Assembly: GCA_002709305.1 (NCBI GenBank)
Contig: PAQM01000012.1
Location: forward strand, 13,047 to 77,046
Direction: 5' to 3'
DNA from: Crocinitomicaceae bacterium
Lineage (GTDB): Bacteria > Bacteroidota > Bacteroidia > Flavobacteriales_D > Crocinitomicaceae
Length of the DNA stretch: 64,000 nt
This document shows positions 26,359 through 36,436 of this stretch, piece by piece (within the stretch, counting starts at the first letter, position 1; each line of letters begins with the position of its first letter). The position numbers were made by a program, and so were the translations under genes. The notes beneath the pieces were generated by a model that saw only the letters and a list, made by a program, of their open reading frames with translations, was not told where the DNA came from and ran no database searches.

Positions 26359-28785
26359 CTAAATTTTAACCTTCATAGAAAAACAAAAATTTCTACCCGA
26401 AGCTGAAATTCCTGAACCAAAAGTCCTGTATAGCTGATCTGTTATATTCTCAACACCTATATTAACAGAAATATTTTTATTAAAAGAATAGGTTGTCTTC
26501 ATGTTTAAAGTATACCAACTTGGTGTATAAGAATTACCATTACTATCTTTTGCATAAGAGTAACTATCTCTTTCAATTAAAGGCAAATCATCATAATTTA
26601 CTTCGGCATTATATACTAGATATATTTGTATGCTTAATCTCTTTTTGTTATATGAAAAAGTTGTTCTTCCAAACAATGGTGCAACATGAGATTTTGGAAA
26701 AAACAACCCACTATCTATATCATACTGATATCCTTTTTGATAAGAAATTAAACTTTTCACATGAATCGATTTACCAAAATTAATTTTCACACCTACCTGA
26801 AAGCCATATACATAAGCACTTGAAATATTTTGAATGGATTGTACTTGACTTAAGATTCCATCATAAAAAATACTATCTTGACCATTGAATGTTGAATTTG
26901 ATCTCGCTAAAGCATCATCTAAATAAGTATAATAGATAGCAGCATCTAATTTTAAACATTGTTTTATAGATTGAACAAAACCTATCTCTGCATTATACGC
27001 AAACTCTGGTTTCAAATTTAAATTTGGAACAACAACACTTCCTGGTTCCGAGTCAAACACTTTGCCAATATCGTCAATGTTTGGAGCTCTAAAACCTGAA
27101 GATAAATTAACATAAATTTGCGATAGTGGTTTTGGATTATAGACTAGACCTAAATTTCCATTTAACGCTCCATTAGAGTTAGTAAATTGATTAACAAAAA
27201 AAGTAGAATCAAGCCTAGACTTAATAGAATATATAGTATACCTAGCTCCAAAATGCAAATTGCATTTATTACTAACCTCATATTTTAAATTAGTATATAA
27301 TCCAAATGTCTGCCAAGTAGATCCGTCAGGATATCTTGGTGTTATGGTATTAGTAGCACCTGAAATAATTGATTTTTGATTAGCATTAGAATTAATGCTA
27401 TTAAAAACACCTTCAAAACCATAAGATAAATTAAATTTTGAACTAAATTTCTTATTAAAATCAATATTTAAAGAATACGCATCTACATTTTCATATCTAT
27501 TTTTTTTCATGTCCTCTCCAGATTTTCTACTGTGACGACTTTCTTTATAAAATTGGTGAGATAATATTAATTTCATCTGACTATAAAGCTTATTTTGAGC
27601 TGAATTAGTTACAATAAGCCTATTCATAATCCATTGTTGTGGCCCATAATACCATTCAGCATTATCTAATTGAGAGTCGCTATTTATATCTAAAATTAAT
27701 CGATCATATCGAGGAACATTAGAGGTCGTTGAAAAAATAAATCCATAATCAAACAACCAATTATCATTTGGCTTAAATAATATTTTCTGCATTCCATTAA
27801 ATTGAGAATAACCTGATTCTTTTTGAATTTGTTTATTACTATTAATTATAGTAGTATCATCTCCATTAATATTTTCCTGATAAGAAGGTCTCAGAAAATA
27901 ACTGCTACCAAATTTCCCACATTTAAGATCTCCAAACTTTGAATAAGTAGCTGTTGTTAAAAAAGCCCATTTTTTTTTACCAAAATTAAAATCAAAATGT
28001 GTTGTTGATTCATTAGCAGAAGTAGAATATCTAGAAAAAAAAGAAAATTCATTTTTAGAAAATTTTGGTTCTTTTGACTTAAAGGCCATAACTCCACCAA
28101 TAGCATCACTTCCATACATTGTAGATCCTGGACCAAATAAGACTTCTACCGATTCAAGGGAATTAGCATCTAAAGAAATTACATTCTGAATATTGCCAGA
28201 TCTAAAAATTGCATTATTCATTCTTACACCATCAATATTAATCATTACTTGGTTTGTTCCAAAACCTCTTAATTGAGGAGAACCACCTCCAAATTGACTC
28301 TTCTGAATAAAAACATAACCACTAGTCTCTAATAAATCTGCAGAAGTTTGAGGGCCTATTAACTCAACCTCTTTCATATTCAATTTAGAAATTTTATTAG
28401 AAACTTTAACTTCTTCTTGTCTCCATCGATTTACAGAAACCACAACTTCTGATATAGGAGTAATAGTTTTAATAAATTTTGAATTATTACTAGGATATAA
28501 TTCTATCTTATTATCTAGCACTTCAGTTAAATTCGTAAATGAAGAGACTAAAAATGCATTCTTCAAATAACCAACAACATCAACATAAATTGAATCAAAA
28601 TCAACAAAAGGTTTTAAATTAAAAAATCCTTTAGAGTCAGATAAAACATGTACTTTGTGATCTTTTGAATATACTCTAGCACCTGAAATAACTTCTTGTG
28701 TTTGTTTATCCAGTATTAATATTTCTTGTGACAATAACCTAAATGAGAACAGGAAAAAAAAAAGAAAAATTGAGTTTTTTTTCAT
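26359..28785 (-). CDS. TonB-dependent receptor, heme/hemoglobin type
   Basis: An 808-residue outer-membrane receptor. A signal peptide spans residues 1-19 (ending RLLSQ). A carboxypeptidase-like domain is at about 20-95, then the plug at about 120-235 with GGGSPQLRGFGTNQVMINID, GVRMNNAIFRSGNIQNV and VEVLFGPGSTMYGSDAIGGV, and a barrel ending FCFSMKVKI. The plug pattern (GVR-NN-x-FR-x-G followed by FGPGS) is that of the hemoglobin/transferrin/heme receptor group, so heme is the likely cargo; vitamin B12 receptors share parts of it. Its end is 1 nt from the end of the convergent broken lipoprotein gene. Confidence 0.85.
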   Translation of the reverse strand: MKKNSIFLFFFLFSFRLLSQEILILDKQTQEVISGARVYSKDHKVHVLSDSKGFFNLKPFVDFDSIYVDVVGYLKNAFLVSSFTNLTEVLDNKIELYPSNNSKFIKTITPISEVVVSVNRWRQEEVKVSNKISKLNMKEVELIGPQTSADLLETSGYVFIQKSQFGGGSPQLRGFGTNQVMINIDGVRMNNAIFRSGNIQNVISLDANSLESVEVLFGPGSTMYGSDAIGGVMAFKSKEPKFSKNEFSFFSRYSTSANESTTHFDFNFGKKKWAFLTTATYSKFGDLKCGKFGSSYFLRPSYQENINGDDTTIINSNKQIQKESGYSQFNGMQKILFKPNDNWLFDYGFIFSTTSNVPRYDRLILDINSDSQLDNAEWYYGPQQWIMNRLIVTNSAQNKLYSQMKLILSHQFYKESRHSRKSGEDMKKNRYENVDAYSLNIDFNKKFSSKFNLSYGFEGVFNSINSNANQKSIISGATNTITPRYPDGSTWQTFGLYTNLKYEVSNKCNLHFGARYTIYSIKSRLDSTFFVNQFTNSNGALNGNLGLVYNPKPLSQIYVNLSSGFRAPNIDDIGKVFDSEPGSVVVPNLNLKPEFAYNAEIGFVQSIKQCLKLDAAIYYTYLDDALARSNSTFNGQDSIFYDGILSQVQSIQNISSAYVYGFQVGVKINFGKSIHVKSLISYQKGYQYDIDSGLFFPKSHVAPLFGRTTFSYNKKRLSIQIYLVYNAEVNYDDLPLIERDSYSYAKDSNGNSYTPSWYTLNMKTTYSFNKNISVNIGVENITDQLYRTFGSGISASGRNFCFSMKVKI

Positions 28786-28830
28786 AAAACAAAAATAAAT
28801 AATTCTATCTATAAATATTCTATTTACTTA

Positions 28831-28838
28831 TATCTTTG
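28831..28838 (+). promoter_or_regulatory. -7 promoter box of the alpha/beta hydrolase gene
   Basis: TATCTTTG fits TAnnTTTG exactly, 8 nt before the ATG at 28847, so the leader would be at most a few bases. Confidence 0.55.
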
Positions 28839-28846
28839 AAATCAAT

Positions 28847-29485
28847 ATGGAATACAAACTATCTTATAAAAAAAGCTTCCGATATGAAGTATTAAATGAT
28901 ACCGATAAACCTTTTATAGTCTTATATGTTTTTCACGGGTACGGACAACTTGCTAAATTTTTTATTCAAAAATTTAAATCTTTAAATAAAAATATTTTAA
29001 TCGTAGCACCTGAAGGTATGCATAGATTCTATCTACAAGGAAACTATGGAAGAGTGGGAGCATCATGGATGACAAAAGAAGATAGAAAGACTGATATTAA
29101 AGACAACATAAGTTGGTTAACTGCTCTAGATGAAAAAATATCAACAAAATATAATATTAAAAAGCGAATCTTACTTGGATTCTCTCAAGGAGGTTCTACA
29201 GCAATAAGATGGAGGTTGTGCAATAAAGTAATTTTTAACGCAGTAATAATATGGGCAAGTGATTTTCCTCCTGAGTATATGAAAAAAGGTGAAATTTTAG
29301 TAAATGATGATGAAAATCATTTTGTTGTTGGAAGTAAAGACGAGTATTTCAATGAAAATAAAAGAAATGAATTAATAAATCAATATAAATTACTTGGTTT
29401 TAATATTATTACTTACCATGGGAACCATGAAATTGATGTAAAAACAGTAAAAAAATTAATTGAAAAAATTGAAAAAAAATTATGA
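28847..29485 (+). CDS. Alpha/beta hydrolase, carboxylesterase/phospholipase-like
   Basis: A cytoplasmic esterase-like protein of 212 residues. The nucleophile elbow GFSQGG places Ser113 in the G-x-S-x-G motif. VFHGYGQ near residue 28 is the oxyanion-loop HG motif. A plausible acid (GSKDEYF) and a final His (TYHGNHEID) complete the triad. It resembles the small phospholipase/carboxylesterase family (COG0400-like). The natural substrate is unknown. Confidence 0.82.
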   Translation: MEYKLSYKKSFRYEVLNDTDKPFIVLYVFHGYGQLAKFFIQKFKSLNKNILIVAPEGMHRFYLQGNYGRVGASWMTKEDRKTDIKDNISWLTALDEKISTKYNIKKRILLGFSQGGSTAIRWRLCNKVIFNAVIIWASDFPPEYMKKGEILVNDDENHFVVGSKDEYFNENKRNELINQYKLLGFNIITYHGNHEIDVKTVKKLIEKIEKKL

Positions 29486-29536
29486 CTTATTTTTGGCACA
29501 ATTTTAGATATTTGTAATATCAAAATAAATTAAAAC

Positions 29537-30181
29537 ATGAAACCACTAATAATTACCATTTTAACACTTATATCAATTTCATTTATTTCTAATGCACAGG
29601 ATAGTAAATCTCAAAAGATACTTGATTTACTCTCTTCCAAAATGAAAAAAGAGAATTCTTTTTATATCGAGTTTAATGCTAGTATTAAAAATAAATCACT
29701 TGGAACAAATCAAAGTGAAACAGGTAAAGGCTGGGTAAAAGCAAATAAATTTTACGCATCATTTGGAGATAATACTATTATTTCAAATGGTTTAAAGACT
29801 TGGACTATTGTAAAAGAAGAAAAGTCAGTTTATCAATCTGATAGTGATGAAGAAGATGAAGAATCAATCAATCCTCGTAAATTAATGACAGTTTGGGAAT
29901 CTGGATTCAAAAATAAATATGATAAAGAAATAACATTAAATAATGAAGCAACACATGTGATTTATTTATATCCAAAAGATCCAGGAAACGTAGATTATCA
30001 TACGATAATGCTATATATTTCTAAGAGTAAGAATGAATTAAAAAAGGTAACTATGAAAACAAAAGATGGTACTTCAATGACATATAGTGTGACTAAATAT
30101 CTTTCGAATACTAAAATCGATGATTCAAAATTTGTTTTCGATCAAAAAAAATATCCTGGTTACAATGTAATTAGAGATTAA
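29537..30181 (+). CDS. LolA-like outer-membrane lipoprotein carrier
   Basis: A 214-residue periplasmic protein with signal peptide ending ISNAQ (residue 20). The LolA-type pattern is visible: a first helix (SKSQKILDLLSSKMKKENSF), then antiparallel strands (FYIEFNASIKNK, GKGWVKANKFYASF, NGLKTWTIVKEEKSVYQ) and the hydrophobic-pocket Trp/Phe set. It carries lipoproteins from the LolCDE complex to the outer membrane. Alternatively it may be one of the LolA paralogues of unknown cargo found in Bacteroidota. It ends 5 nt from the convergent E1 dehydrogenase gene. Confidence 0.82.
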   Translation: MKPLIITILTLISISFISNAQDSKSQKILDLLSSKMKKENSFYIEFNASIKNKSLGTNQSETGKGWVKANKFYASFGDNTIISNGLKTWTIVKEEKSVYQSDSDEEDEESINPRKLMTVWESGFKNKYDKEITLNNEATHVIYLYPKDPGNVDYHTIMLYISKSKNELKKVTMKTKDGTSMTYSVTKYLSNTKIDDSKFVFDQKKYPGYNVIRD

Positions 30182-30186
30182 AACAA

Positions 30187-32187
30187 TTAATATTTCATTA
30201 TTTCATCTATTTCACTAGCTAATCTTTCTTTAGGTAAAAATTGATCCTCTAATTGCTTGACAAACGGAACCGGTGTATCTAATGATGCTACACGCTTAAC
30301 TGGAGCATCAAGATATCGAAAACAATTTTCAGAGATAAGTGCGACTATTTCTCCTCCAATACCACCTGTCATACAATCTTCATGCAATACAATAACGCGA
30401 CCTGTCTTTTTAACAGTTTCATATATTGAATCAATATCAAGGGGAATTAATGTTCTTAAATCTAAGATATCTATATTTAAATTAGAATGATCTTTAGCAT
30501 ATTGAAGTGCCCAATGAACTCCCATTCCATATGTGATAATAGATAAATCATTACCTTCTGAAATTAATTTTGACTTTCCAATTTCCAAAGTATAATAATC
30601 ATCAGGTATATCTTCTCGAATACTTCTATATAAAACTTTATGTTCAAAAACAAGAACTGGATTTGGATCCTCAATTGCCGCAGCTAATAAACCTTTTGCA
30701 TCATAAGGACTTGATGGATAAACAATTTTCAAGCCTGGCGTATGAAAAAACCAAGCTTCATTACTTTGAGAATGAAAAGGACCTGCAGCAGAACCTGCAC
30801 CAGTGGGCATTCTAACTACTACATCTGCATTTTGTCCCCAGCGCCAATGAATCTTAGCAAGATTATTAACAATCTGATTAAATCCACATGTAACAAAATC
30901 AGCAAATTGCATTTCAACAACTGCCTTCATACCTGCAATAGACAATCCTAAACCTGCTCCAACTATTGCAGATTCACAAATTGGAGTATTTCTAACTCTT
31001 TCTTTCCCAAACTGTTCAACAAATCCTTCTGTAACCTTAAATACACCTCCATATTCAGCAACATCTTGTCCCATTATGATAAGATTATCATACTTCTCCA
31101 TAGATTGTCTTAAACCATCTTGAATAGCATCAACTAACCTTCGCTCTGATTTAGGTCCTTCTGCAGAAATTATAACTTGATTATATTCTGCAAATAGATC
31201 TTTTTCTTCACTAATTAAATTAGGGACAATATCATTTTCAGCATAAGCTATTTCTAATTCCTCTTGAATTTCTTTTTTAATTTCTTTTTTAAATACTTCT
31301 TCTAAATCGTCATTAAGAATACTTTGAGATTTTAAATACTCTGAAAAATTTTCAATAGGATCATATTTCCCCCATTCGTCTTGAATTCCATCTGGATAAT
31401 ATTTTGTTCCAGAAGCTTCTTCATGGCCTCGCATCCTGAAAGTCATCAACTCTAATAGTATAGGCTTAGGTTCATTTCTTATTTCTTTGACTAATGATTT
31501 TACAGTTGAAATTACTTCTAATATATTATTTCCATTGACTTGAACTGCTTTCATTCCATAACCTATACCCTTATCAATAAATTGTTTGCATTTAAATTGT
31601 TCAGAAGAGGGTGTAGAAAGCCCCCAACAATTATTTTCAACAGCAAAAATAACAGGTAAATCCCATACTGAAGCAACATTTAATGCCTCATGAAAATCAC
31701 CTTCGCTTGCACCACCATCTCCAGTAAAAACAATTGTCGCTTTTTTTTCATTCCTTATTTTAGAAGCTAAACCAACTCCACTAGCTAAAGCTAACTGTGG
31801 CCCTAAATGGGAAATCATTCCGACAATATTATATTCTTGAGATCCAAAATGAAATGAACGATCACGACCTTTTGTAAATCCTGTCATTTTACCTTGAAAC
31901 TGAGCAAATAATCTATTTAAAGGTATCTTTCTTGTCGTAAAGACACCTAAGTTTCTATGCATTGGAAATATATATTCTTCCTTATGCATTGCATATGATG
32001 TGCCAACGGAAATTGCTTCTTGTCCCCACCCTGAAAACCATTTAGAAATTTTTCCTTGACGCAGAAGAATTAACATCTTTTCTTCAATTAATCTAGGAAG
32101 AAGAAGTAATTTATAAATTTCTATCAGTTCAGAGTCACTATAGTTAACTCTATCATATTCGATTTTTCTCTTATCTAGAAGAGCCAT
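30187..32187 (-). CDS. Fused E1 alpha-beta 2-oxo acid dehydrogenase (branched-chain type)
   Basis: The E1 part of a 2-oxo acid dehydrogenase complex, with both subunits in one 666-residue chain, as is usual in Bacteroidota. The alpha half (1-320) holds the thiamine-diphosphate motif beginning GDGGASEGD at residue 156 and ending VENN at 186. The beta half (about 345-666) holds MGQDVAEYGGVFKVTEG, TPICESAIVGAGLGLS and MPTGAGSAAGPFHSQSNE. It decarboxylates branched-chain 2-oxo acids and passes the acyl group to lipoyl-E2. A pyruvate role is possible but less likely by sequence. The lpd gene (E3) at 57047 could serve it; E2 is not in the window. Confidence 0.9.
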   Translation of the reverse strand: MALLDKRKIEYDRVNYSDSELIEIYKLLLLPRLIEEKMLILLRQGKISKWFSGWGQEAISVGTSYAMHKEEYIFPMHRNLGVFTTRKIPLNRLFAQFQGKMTGFTKGRDRSFHFGSQEYNIVGMISHLGPQLALASGVGLASKIRNEKKATIVFTGDGGASEGDFHEALNVASVWDLPVIFAVENNCWGLSTPSSEQFKCKQFIDKGIGYGMKAVQVNGNNILEVISTVKSLVKEIRNEPKPILLELMTFRMRGHEEASGTKYYPDGIQDEWGKYDPIENFSEYLKSQSILNDDLEEVFKKEIKKEIQEELEIAYAENDIVPNLISEEKDLFAEYNQVIISAEGPKSERRLVDAIQDGLRQSMEKYDNLIIMGQDVAEYGGVFKVTEGFVEQFGKERVRNTPICESAIVGAGLGLSIAGMKAVVEMQFADFVTCGFNQIVNNLAKIHWRWGQNADVVVRMPTGAGSAAGPFHSQSNEAWFFHTPGLKIVYPSSPYDAKGLLAAAIEDPNPVLVFEHKVLYRSIREDIPDDYYTLEIGKSKLISEGNDLSIITYGMGVHWALQYAKDHSNLNIDILDLRTLIPLDIDSIYETVKKTGRVIVLHEDCMTGGIGGEIVALISENCFRYLDAPVKRVASLDTPVPFVKQLEDQFLPKERLASEIDEIMKY

Positions 32188-32216
32188 ACTTTGTAATTTA
32201 TAAAAAATAGATTATA

Positions 32217-33572
32217 CTAAACTACTCCTTGATCTATCATTGAGTCAGCTACTTTTACAAATCCAGCAATATTAGCTCCTTTGACATAGTCGATAGAACC
32301 ATCTTGTTTCTTTCCGTATTTAGCACAAGCATCATGAATCGATACCATTATATTTTGCAATTTTTGATCAACTTCATCTCTTGTCCAATTATATCTTAAA
32401 GAATTTTGAGACATTTCAAGACCTGAAGTAGCTACACCCCCTGCATTAGATGCTTTTCCTGGAGCAAATAGTATACCTTCAGACTGAAAAATTTCAATTG
32501 CTTCTGGTGTACAAGGCATATTAGCCCCCTCAGCAACACATTTTACACCATTTGAAACAAGTAAAGAAGCTTCTTTTTCATTTAATTCATTCTGTGTTGC
32601 ACATGGTAAAGCAACATCAGCTTTAATTTCCCATGGACGACTATCAGCAAAAAACTCAAATTCTTCAAATTTGTCTGCCATCTCTTTAACTCGACCTCTC
32701 TTGATATTTTTTAATTTCATTAAAAAATCTAAATGATGAGATTTAAAGCCATCAGCTGAAAATATAAATCCAGAAGAATCAGAGGCAGTCAAAACTTTAC
32801 CTCCAAGTTGTAAAACTTTTTCAATTGCATATTGAGCAACATTTCCAGATCCAGAGACTAATACAGCTTTATCCTTAAACGAATCATTTTTCGTTGACAA
32901 CATCTCTTGTGCAAAATAAACCGTTCCATATCCAGTAGCTTCTGGACGGATTAATGAGCCCCCCCAATTGATTCCTTTACCAGTTAAAACACCTACAAAT
33001 TCATTTCTAATTCTTTTATATTGTCCAAACATATATCCAATTTCACGACCACCAACACCTATATCACCAGCTGGAACATCAGTATTGCCTCCTATATGTC
33101 TAGATAGTTCTGTCATAAAAGATTGACAAAAATTCATAACTTCATTATCTGATTTACCTTTTGGATTAAAATCAGAACCACCTTTACCTCCCCCCATAGG
33201 TAACGTTGTAAGTGAATTTTTAAATATTTGTTCAAACCCTAAAAATTTAAGAATTGACAAATTAACAGATGGATGAAATCTTAATCCACCTTTATATGGA
33301 CCGATTGCTGAATTAAATTCAACACGATACCCTCTATTTACATGAACTTGACCATCATCATCAACCCATGGAACACGAAACATTATAACTCGCTCCGGCT
33401 CAACGATACGTTCAAGAATTTTAGAATTCTTATATTTTGGTGTCTCTTCAATTACTGGAATGACAGCCTCTGCAACTTCATGAACAGCTTGCATAAATTC
33501 AGGTTCATTTGGATTAGATTCTTTAACCTTATTTATAAAAGCATCTATTTCACCTTGGTATTTATTTGACAT
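32217..33572 (-). CDS. gdhA: NADP-specific glutamate dehydrogenase
   Basis: Makes glutamate from 2-oxoglutarate and ammonium. The 451-residue length and the motifs are those of the small hexameric class: YKGGLRFHPSVNLSILKFLG, LPMGGGKGGSDFNPKG with the catalytic lysine, VPAGDIGVGGREIGYMFGQY, and the nucleotide fold start VLVSGSGNVAQYA. It lies 29 nt upstream of the E1 dehydrogenase gene on the same strand and may be co-transcribed. Confidence 0.96.
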   Translation of the reverse strand: MSNKYQGEIDAFINKVKESNPNEPEFMQAVHEVAEAVIPVIEETPKYKNSKILERIVEPERVIMFRVPWVDDDGQVHVNRGYRVEFNSAIGPYKGGLRFHPSVNLSILKFLGFEQIFKNSLTTLPMGGGKGGSDFNPKGKSDNEVMNFCQSFMTELSRHIGGNTDVPAGDIGVGGREIGYMFGQYKRIRNEFVGVLTGKGINWGGSLIRPEATGYGTVYFAQEMLSTKNDSFKDKAVLVSGSGNVAQYAIEKVLQLGGKVLTASDSSGFIFSADGFKSHHLDFLMKLKNIKRGRVKEMADKFEEFEFFADSRPWEIKADVALPCATQNELNEKEASLLVSNGVKCVAEGANMPCTPEAIEIFQSEGILFAPGKASNAGGVATSGLEMSQNSLRYNWTRDEVDQKLQNIMVSIHDACAKYGKKQDGSIDYVKGANIAGFVKVADSMIDQGVV

Positions 33573-33659
33573 TTTAAATATTGTTTAATTCTTTTGCATA
33601 AAAGTAAATATTTTTTGAATTTAATTTCACATTAAATTAAAATCATTGTATTATTACAA

Positions 33660-33771
33660 ATTGTTATTTATAATCATCGTAAAATAAATTTGTACGGTTA
33701 AAATTATAATAGAAAAATATTGTTTTTTCTTTTGGCAACTTGAAAAAATCTTCCTCGTCTAGTTTGAGGAA
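33660..33771 (+). promoter_or_regulatory. Promoter and leader hairpin of the SprB-like gene
   Basis: TAAATTTG (33685-33692) is an exact TAnnTTTG box, with ATTG (33660-33663) 21 nt before it as a possible -33 element. A leader of about 85 nt follows. Just before the ATG it carries a 6-bp inverted repeat TTCCTC (33751-33756) / GAGGAA (33766-33771) that could influence translation. Confidence 0.45.
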
Positions 33772-33783
33772 AAAAATTAAATA

Positions 33784-36435
33784 ATGAAAATTAAAAATCT
33801 AATAAGTAACGTATTTATAATAATTTCAATATTAATTCCATCTTTATTACTGTCACAATCTCCAGGAAATATATGCCTTGGGACAGATGCGCCGGTATGT
33901 TTTGGTGATACAATAACATTAGAAGATTGTACTGGTCTCGGAGCCGGTGGTAATACAAATCCATATACATCAGGACCAATACCCTATAATGCTGATCCTT
34001 ATAACGGTTCAAACAATTTGACTTTATCTGATGATGGACAGTCAAATATGATTAACATAGGATTTGATTTTTGCTTTTATGGAACAAACTACACACAACT
34101 AATTATAGGAGCCAATAATTTTATCACTTTTACAGCTGGTGGATCTGGAACATGGATTACAACTCCCATACCTAATGCAGGTAATGTTCCAAAAAATGCA
34201 ATAATGGGACCATGGCAAGATATTAATCCTGCAATTGGTGGTAGTGTTAATTATCAAGTTTATGGTGTAGCTCCTTTCAGAAGGCTAACTGTTTCATGGG
34301 ATGCAGTTCCAATGTTCAGCTGTACAAACGATATATACTCAAGCCAAATTATTTTATATGAAACAACTAATTTGATTGAAACACATATATTAAATAAACC
34401 TCTTTGTTCAACATGGAATAGTGGGAATGCTGTTCATGGTTTACACTCCCCAGGTGGAACAACAGCACATACAGTCCCAGGAAGAAACAATACTCAATGG
34501 GTAACAAGTAATGAAGGTTATAGGTTTACTCCTCAATCGCTTGTAGAATGGGGGAACACTTTAGGACAAACATTTCCATACAACAATGGTACTATTGATA
34601 TTGCTCAAACTATACCTGGTCCTGTAGGTTACTTTTTAATAAGTTCTAATTGTGGAAATGGAGGAGTTGGAATTTCAGATACTTCTTGGATTTCTGTTAC
34701 AAGTGCCTCGGTAAATGCAAGTGCAATTGATGAAATCTGTTCTTCTGGTAATGGTTCTGTAACTGCTACTCCAATAACAGGTTCTGGACCATACACATAT
34801 AATTGGCCTTCATTAGGAGCGAATACACAAACGGTAAACAATGTCTCCGCTGGAAACTATCAAGTTATTATGACTGACTCTAATGGGTGTGTTGCCTCAT
34901 CGTCTATTATTGTAAATGATACACCTGCACAATTTCAAGGTACTACAACAGATGTATCATGCACAGGAGGAAATGATGGTACTGCAACTGCTGAGATGAT
35001 TCCACTATTAGGAAATGTAACATATCAATGGGATGATTCTTTAATGCAAACAACTCAAACTGCAGTTGGTCTATCAGCAGGTAATTATAATTGTACTATA
35101 ACTTCAGATATTGGATGCTCACAAACAATTAGTGTTACTATCAATGAAATTCCGGGAATTACTGGTTTTATTTTATCCCAATCAGATGTTACATGTAACA
35201 GTGGTGACGATGGTATGATAGAAGTCTCAATAACTCAAGGCACACCACCTTATAACTTTAGTTGGAGCAATTCTATATCTAATACTAATATAGCAAATGA
35301 TCTTGTTGCTGGCAATCATATAGTTACAGTTACAGATTCAAATTTGTGCTCTATAAATATAAGTGGTACAATAAATGAACCGCCACAATTAGAAATTATC
35401 GATTTGACTCCTGATACAACAATATGTCCAGAGAGTGATATTACACTAACTGTAACAGGAAGTGGTGGATCTTCTGCTTATATATTTACTTGGTTTGAAA
35501 ATGGAATACAAATAAATACTGGAAGTCAAATAACCGTTAATCCAAGTTCAAATCAAACACAATATTGTGTTGAACTTTCAGAGGTGTGTGGTTCTCCTCC
35601 AGATCAAGAATGTATGATAATAAACTTTCCAACACCAATTGAGCCAAATGCAATTGCTGATGAATATGAGAAATGTGTTCCCAATACATTTTATTTCCAA
35701 AATACATCATCAAATTCATCTGAAATCGCAACAACTTTATGGGAATTTGGAGGTCTAAACAGCATAATTATTAATGGAAATGATTCTACATCTCACTTCT
35801 ATGACCAAGTTGGGTTTCATGATATAATCATGACTATTACTTCTATTTATGGTTGTGTATATGCAGATACATTAGAAGATTTCATAGAAGTCAAGCCATC
35901 ACCAACTGCAGATTTCAGTTTTTCAGATAATCCAGCAACAATATTTGAGACAACAATATATATGCAAGATAAGTCTTCATCAGATGTTACCCAATGGAGT
36001 TGGATAAGTCCATTTTCAAACCCAAATTCTAGTAATGATGTTGATCCTGTTTTTGTATTTCCCGAAGAGGCAGGAATTTATCCAGTTACGTTAGCTGTCT
36101 CCACAGATCAAGGTTGTGTAGATACAGTTACATACCAAATGAATATTGTCGAAGATATTTTATTTTTTGCTCCAAATACGTTTACACCAGATGGAGACGA
36201 ATTTAATCAAACATGGAAACCTGAAATTTTAGGGATTGATAAATATGAATTTGAATTACTAATATTTAATCGATGGGGTCAATTAATATGGGAAAACAAT
36301 GATCCTAGTGTTGGATGGGATGGAACATTTAACGGTAATATTGTAGAAGGTTCCTATGTATGGAAAGCATTGGTTAAGAACCTTTATAATGATGGTAGGA
36401 AAACATTTACAGGAACTGTAACTATAATTAAATAA
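33784..36435 (+). CDS. SprB-repeat/PKD surface protein with T9SS type B (gliding-type) C-terminal domain
   Basis: An 883-residue secreted surface protein. A signal peptide spans residues 1-25 (ending LLSQ). The N-third (about 30-270) is a globular beta-rich region with GFDFCFYGTNYTQLIIGAN, of the type seen before SprB repeats. Residues about 310-540 hold three SprB-like repeats (for example GNGSVTATPITGSGPYTYNW and GNYQVIMTDSNGC, then two similar units). Residues about 620-780 are PKD/Ig-like modules. Residues about 795-883 are the gliding-motility-associated C-terminal (CHU_C) domain: NTFTPDGDEFNQTW, FNRWGQLIWE and GWDGTFNG. It is exported by T9SS as a type B substrate. Gliding function is inferred from family only. 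Confidence 0.9.
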   Translation: MKIKNLISNVFIIISILIPSLLLSQSPGNICLGTDAPVCFGDTITLEDCTGLGAGGNTNPYTSGPIPYNADPYNGSNNLTLSDDGQSNMINIGFDFCFYGTNYTQLIIGANNFITFTAGGSGTWITTPIPNAGNVPKNAIMGPWQDINPAIGGSVNYQVYGVAPFRRLTVSWDAVPMFSCTNDIYSSQIILYETTNLIETHILNKPLCSTWNSGNAVHGLHSPGGTTAHTVPGRNNTQWVTSNEGYRFTPQSLVEWGNTLGQTFPYNNGTIDIAQTIPGPVGYFLISSNCGNGGVGISDTSWISVTSASVNASAIDEICSSGNGSVTATPITGSGPYTYNWPSLGANTQTVNNVSAGNYQVIMTDSNGCVASSSIIVNDTPAQFQGTTTDVSCTGGNDGTATAEMIPLLGNVTYQWDDSLMQTTQTAVGLSAGNYNCTITSDIGCSQTISVTINEIPGITGFILSQSDVTCNSGDDGMIEVSITQGTPPYNFSWSNSISNTNIANDLVAGNHIVTVTDSNLCSINISGTINEPPQLEIIDLTPDTTICPESDITLTVTGSGGSSAYIFTWFENGIQINTGSQITVNPSSNQTQYCVELSEVCGSPPDQECMIINFPTPIEPNAIADEYEKCVPNTFYFQNTSSNSSEIATTLWEFGGLNSIIINGNDSTSHFYDQVGFHDIIMTITSIYGCVYADTLEDFIEVKPSPTADFSFSDNPATIFETTIYMQDKSSSDVTQWSWISPFSNPNSSNDVDPVFVFPEEAGIYPVTLAVSTDQGCVDTVTYQMNIVEDILFFAPNTFTPDGDEFNQTWKPEILGIDKYEFELLIFNRWGQLIWENNDPSVGWDGTFNGNIVEGSYVWKALVKNLYNDGRKTFTGTVTIIK

Positions 36436-36436
36436 G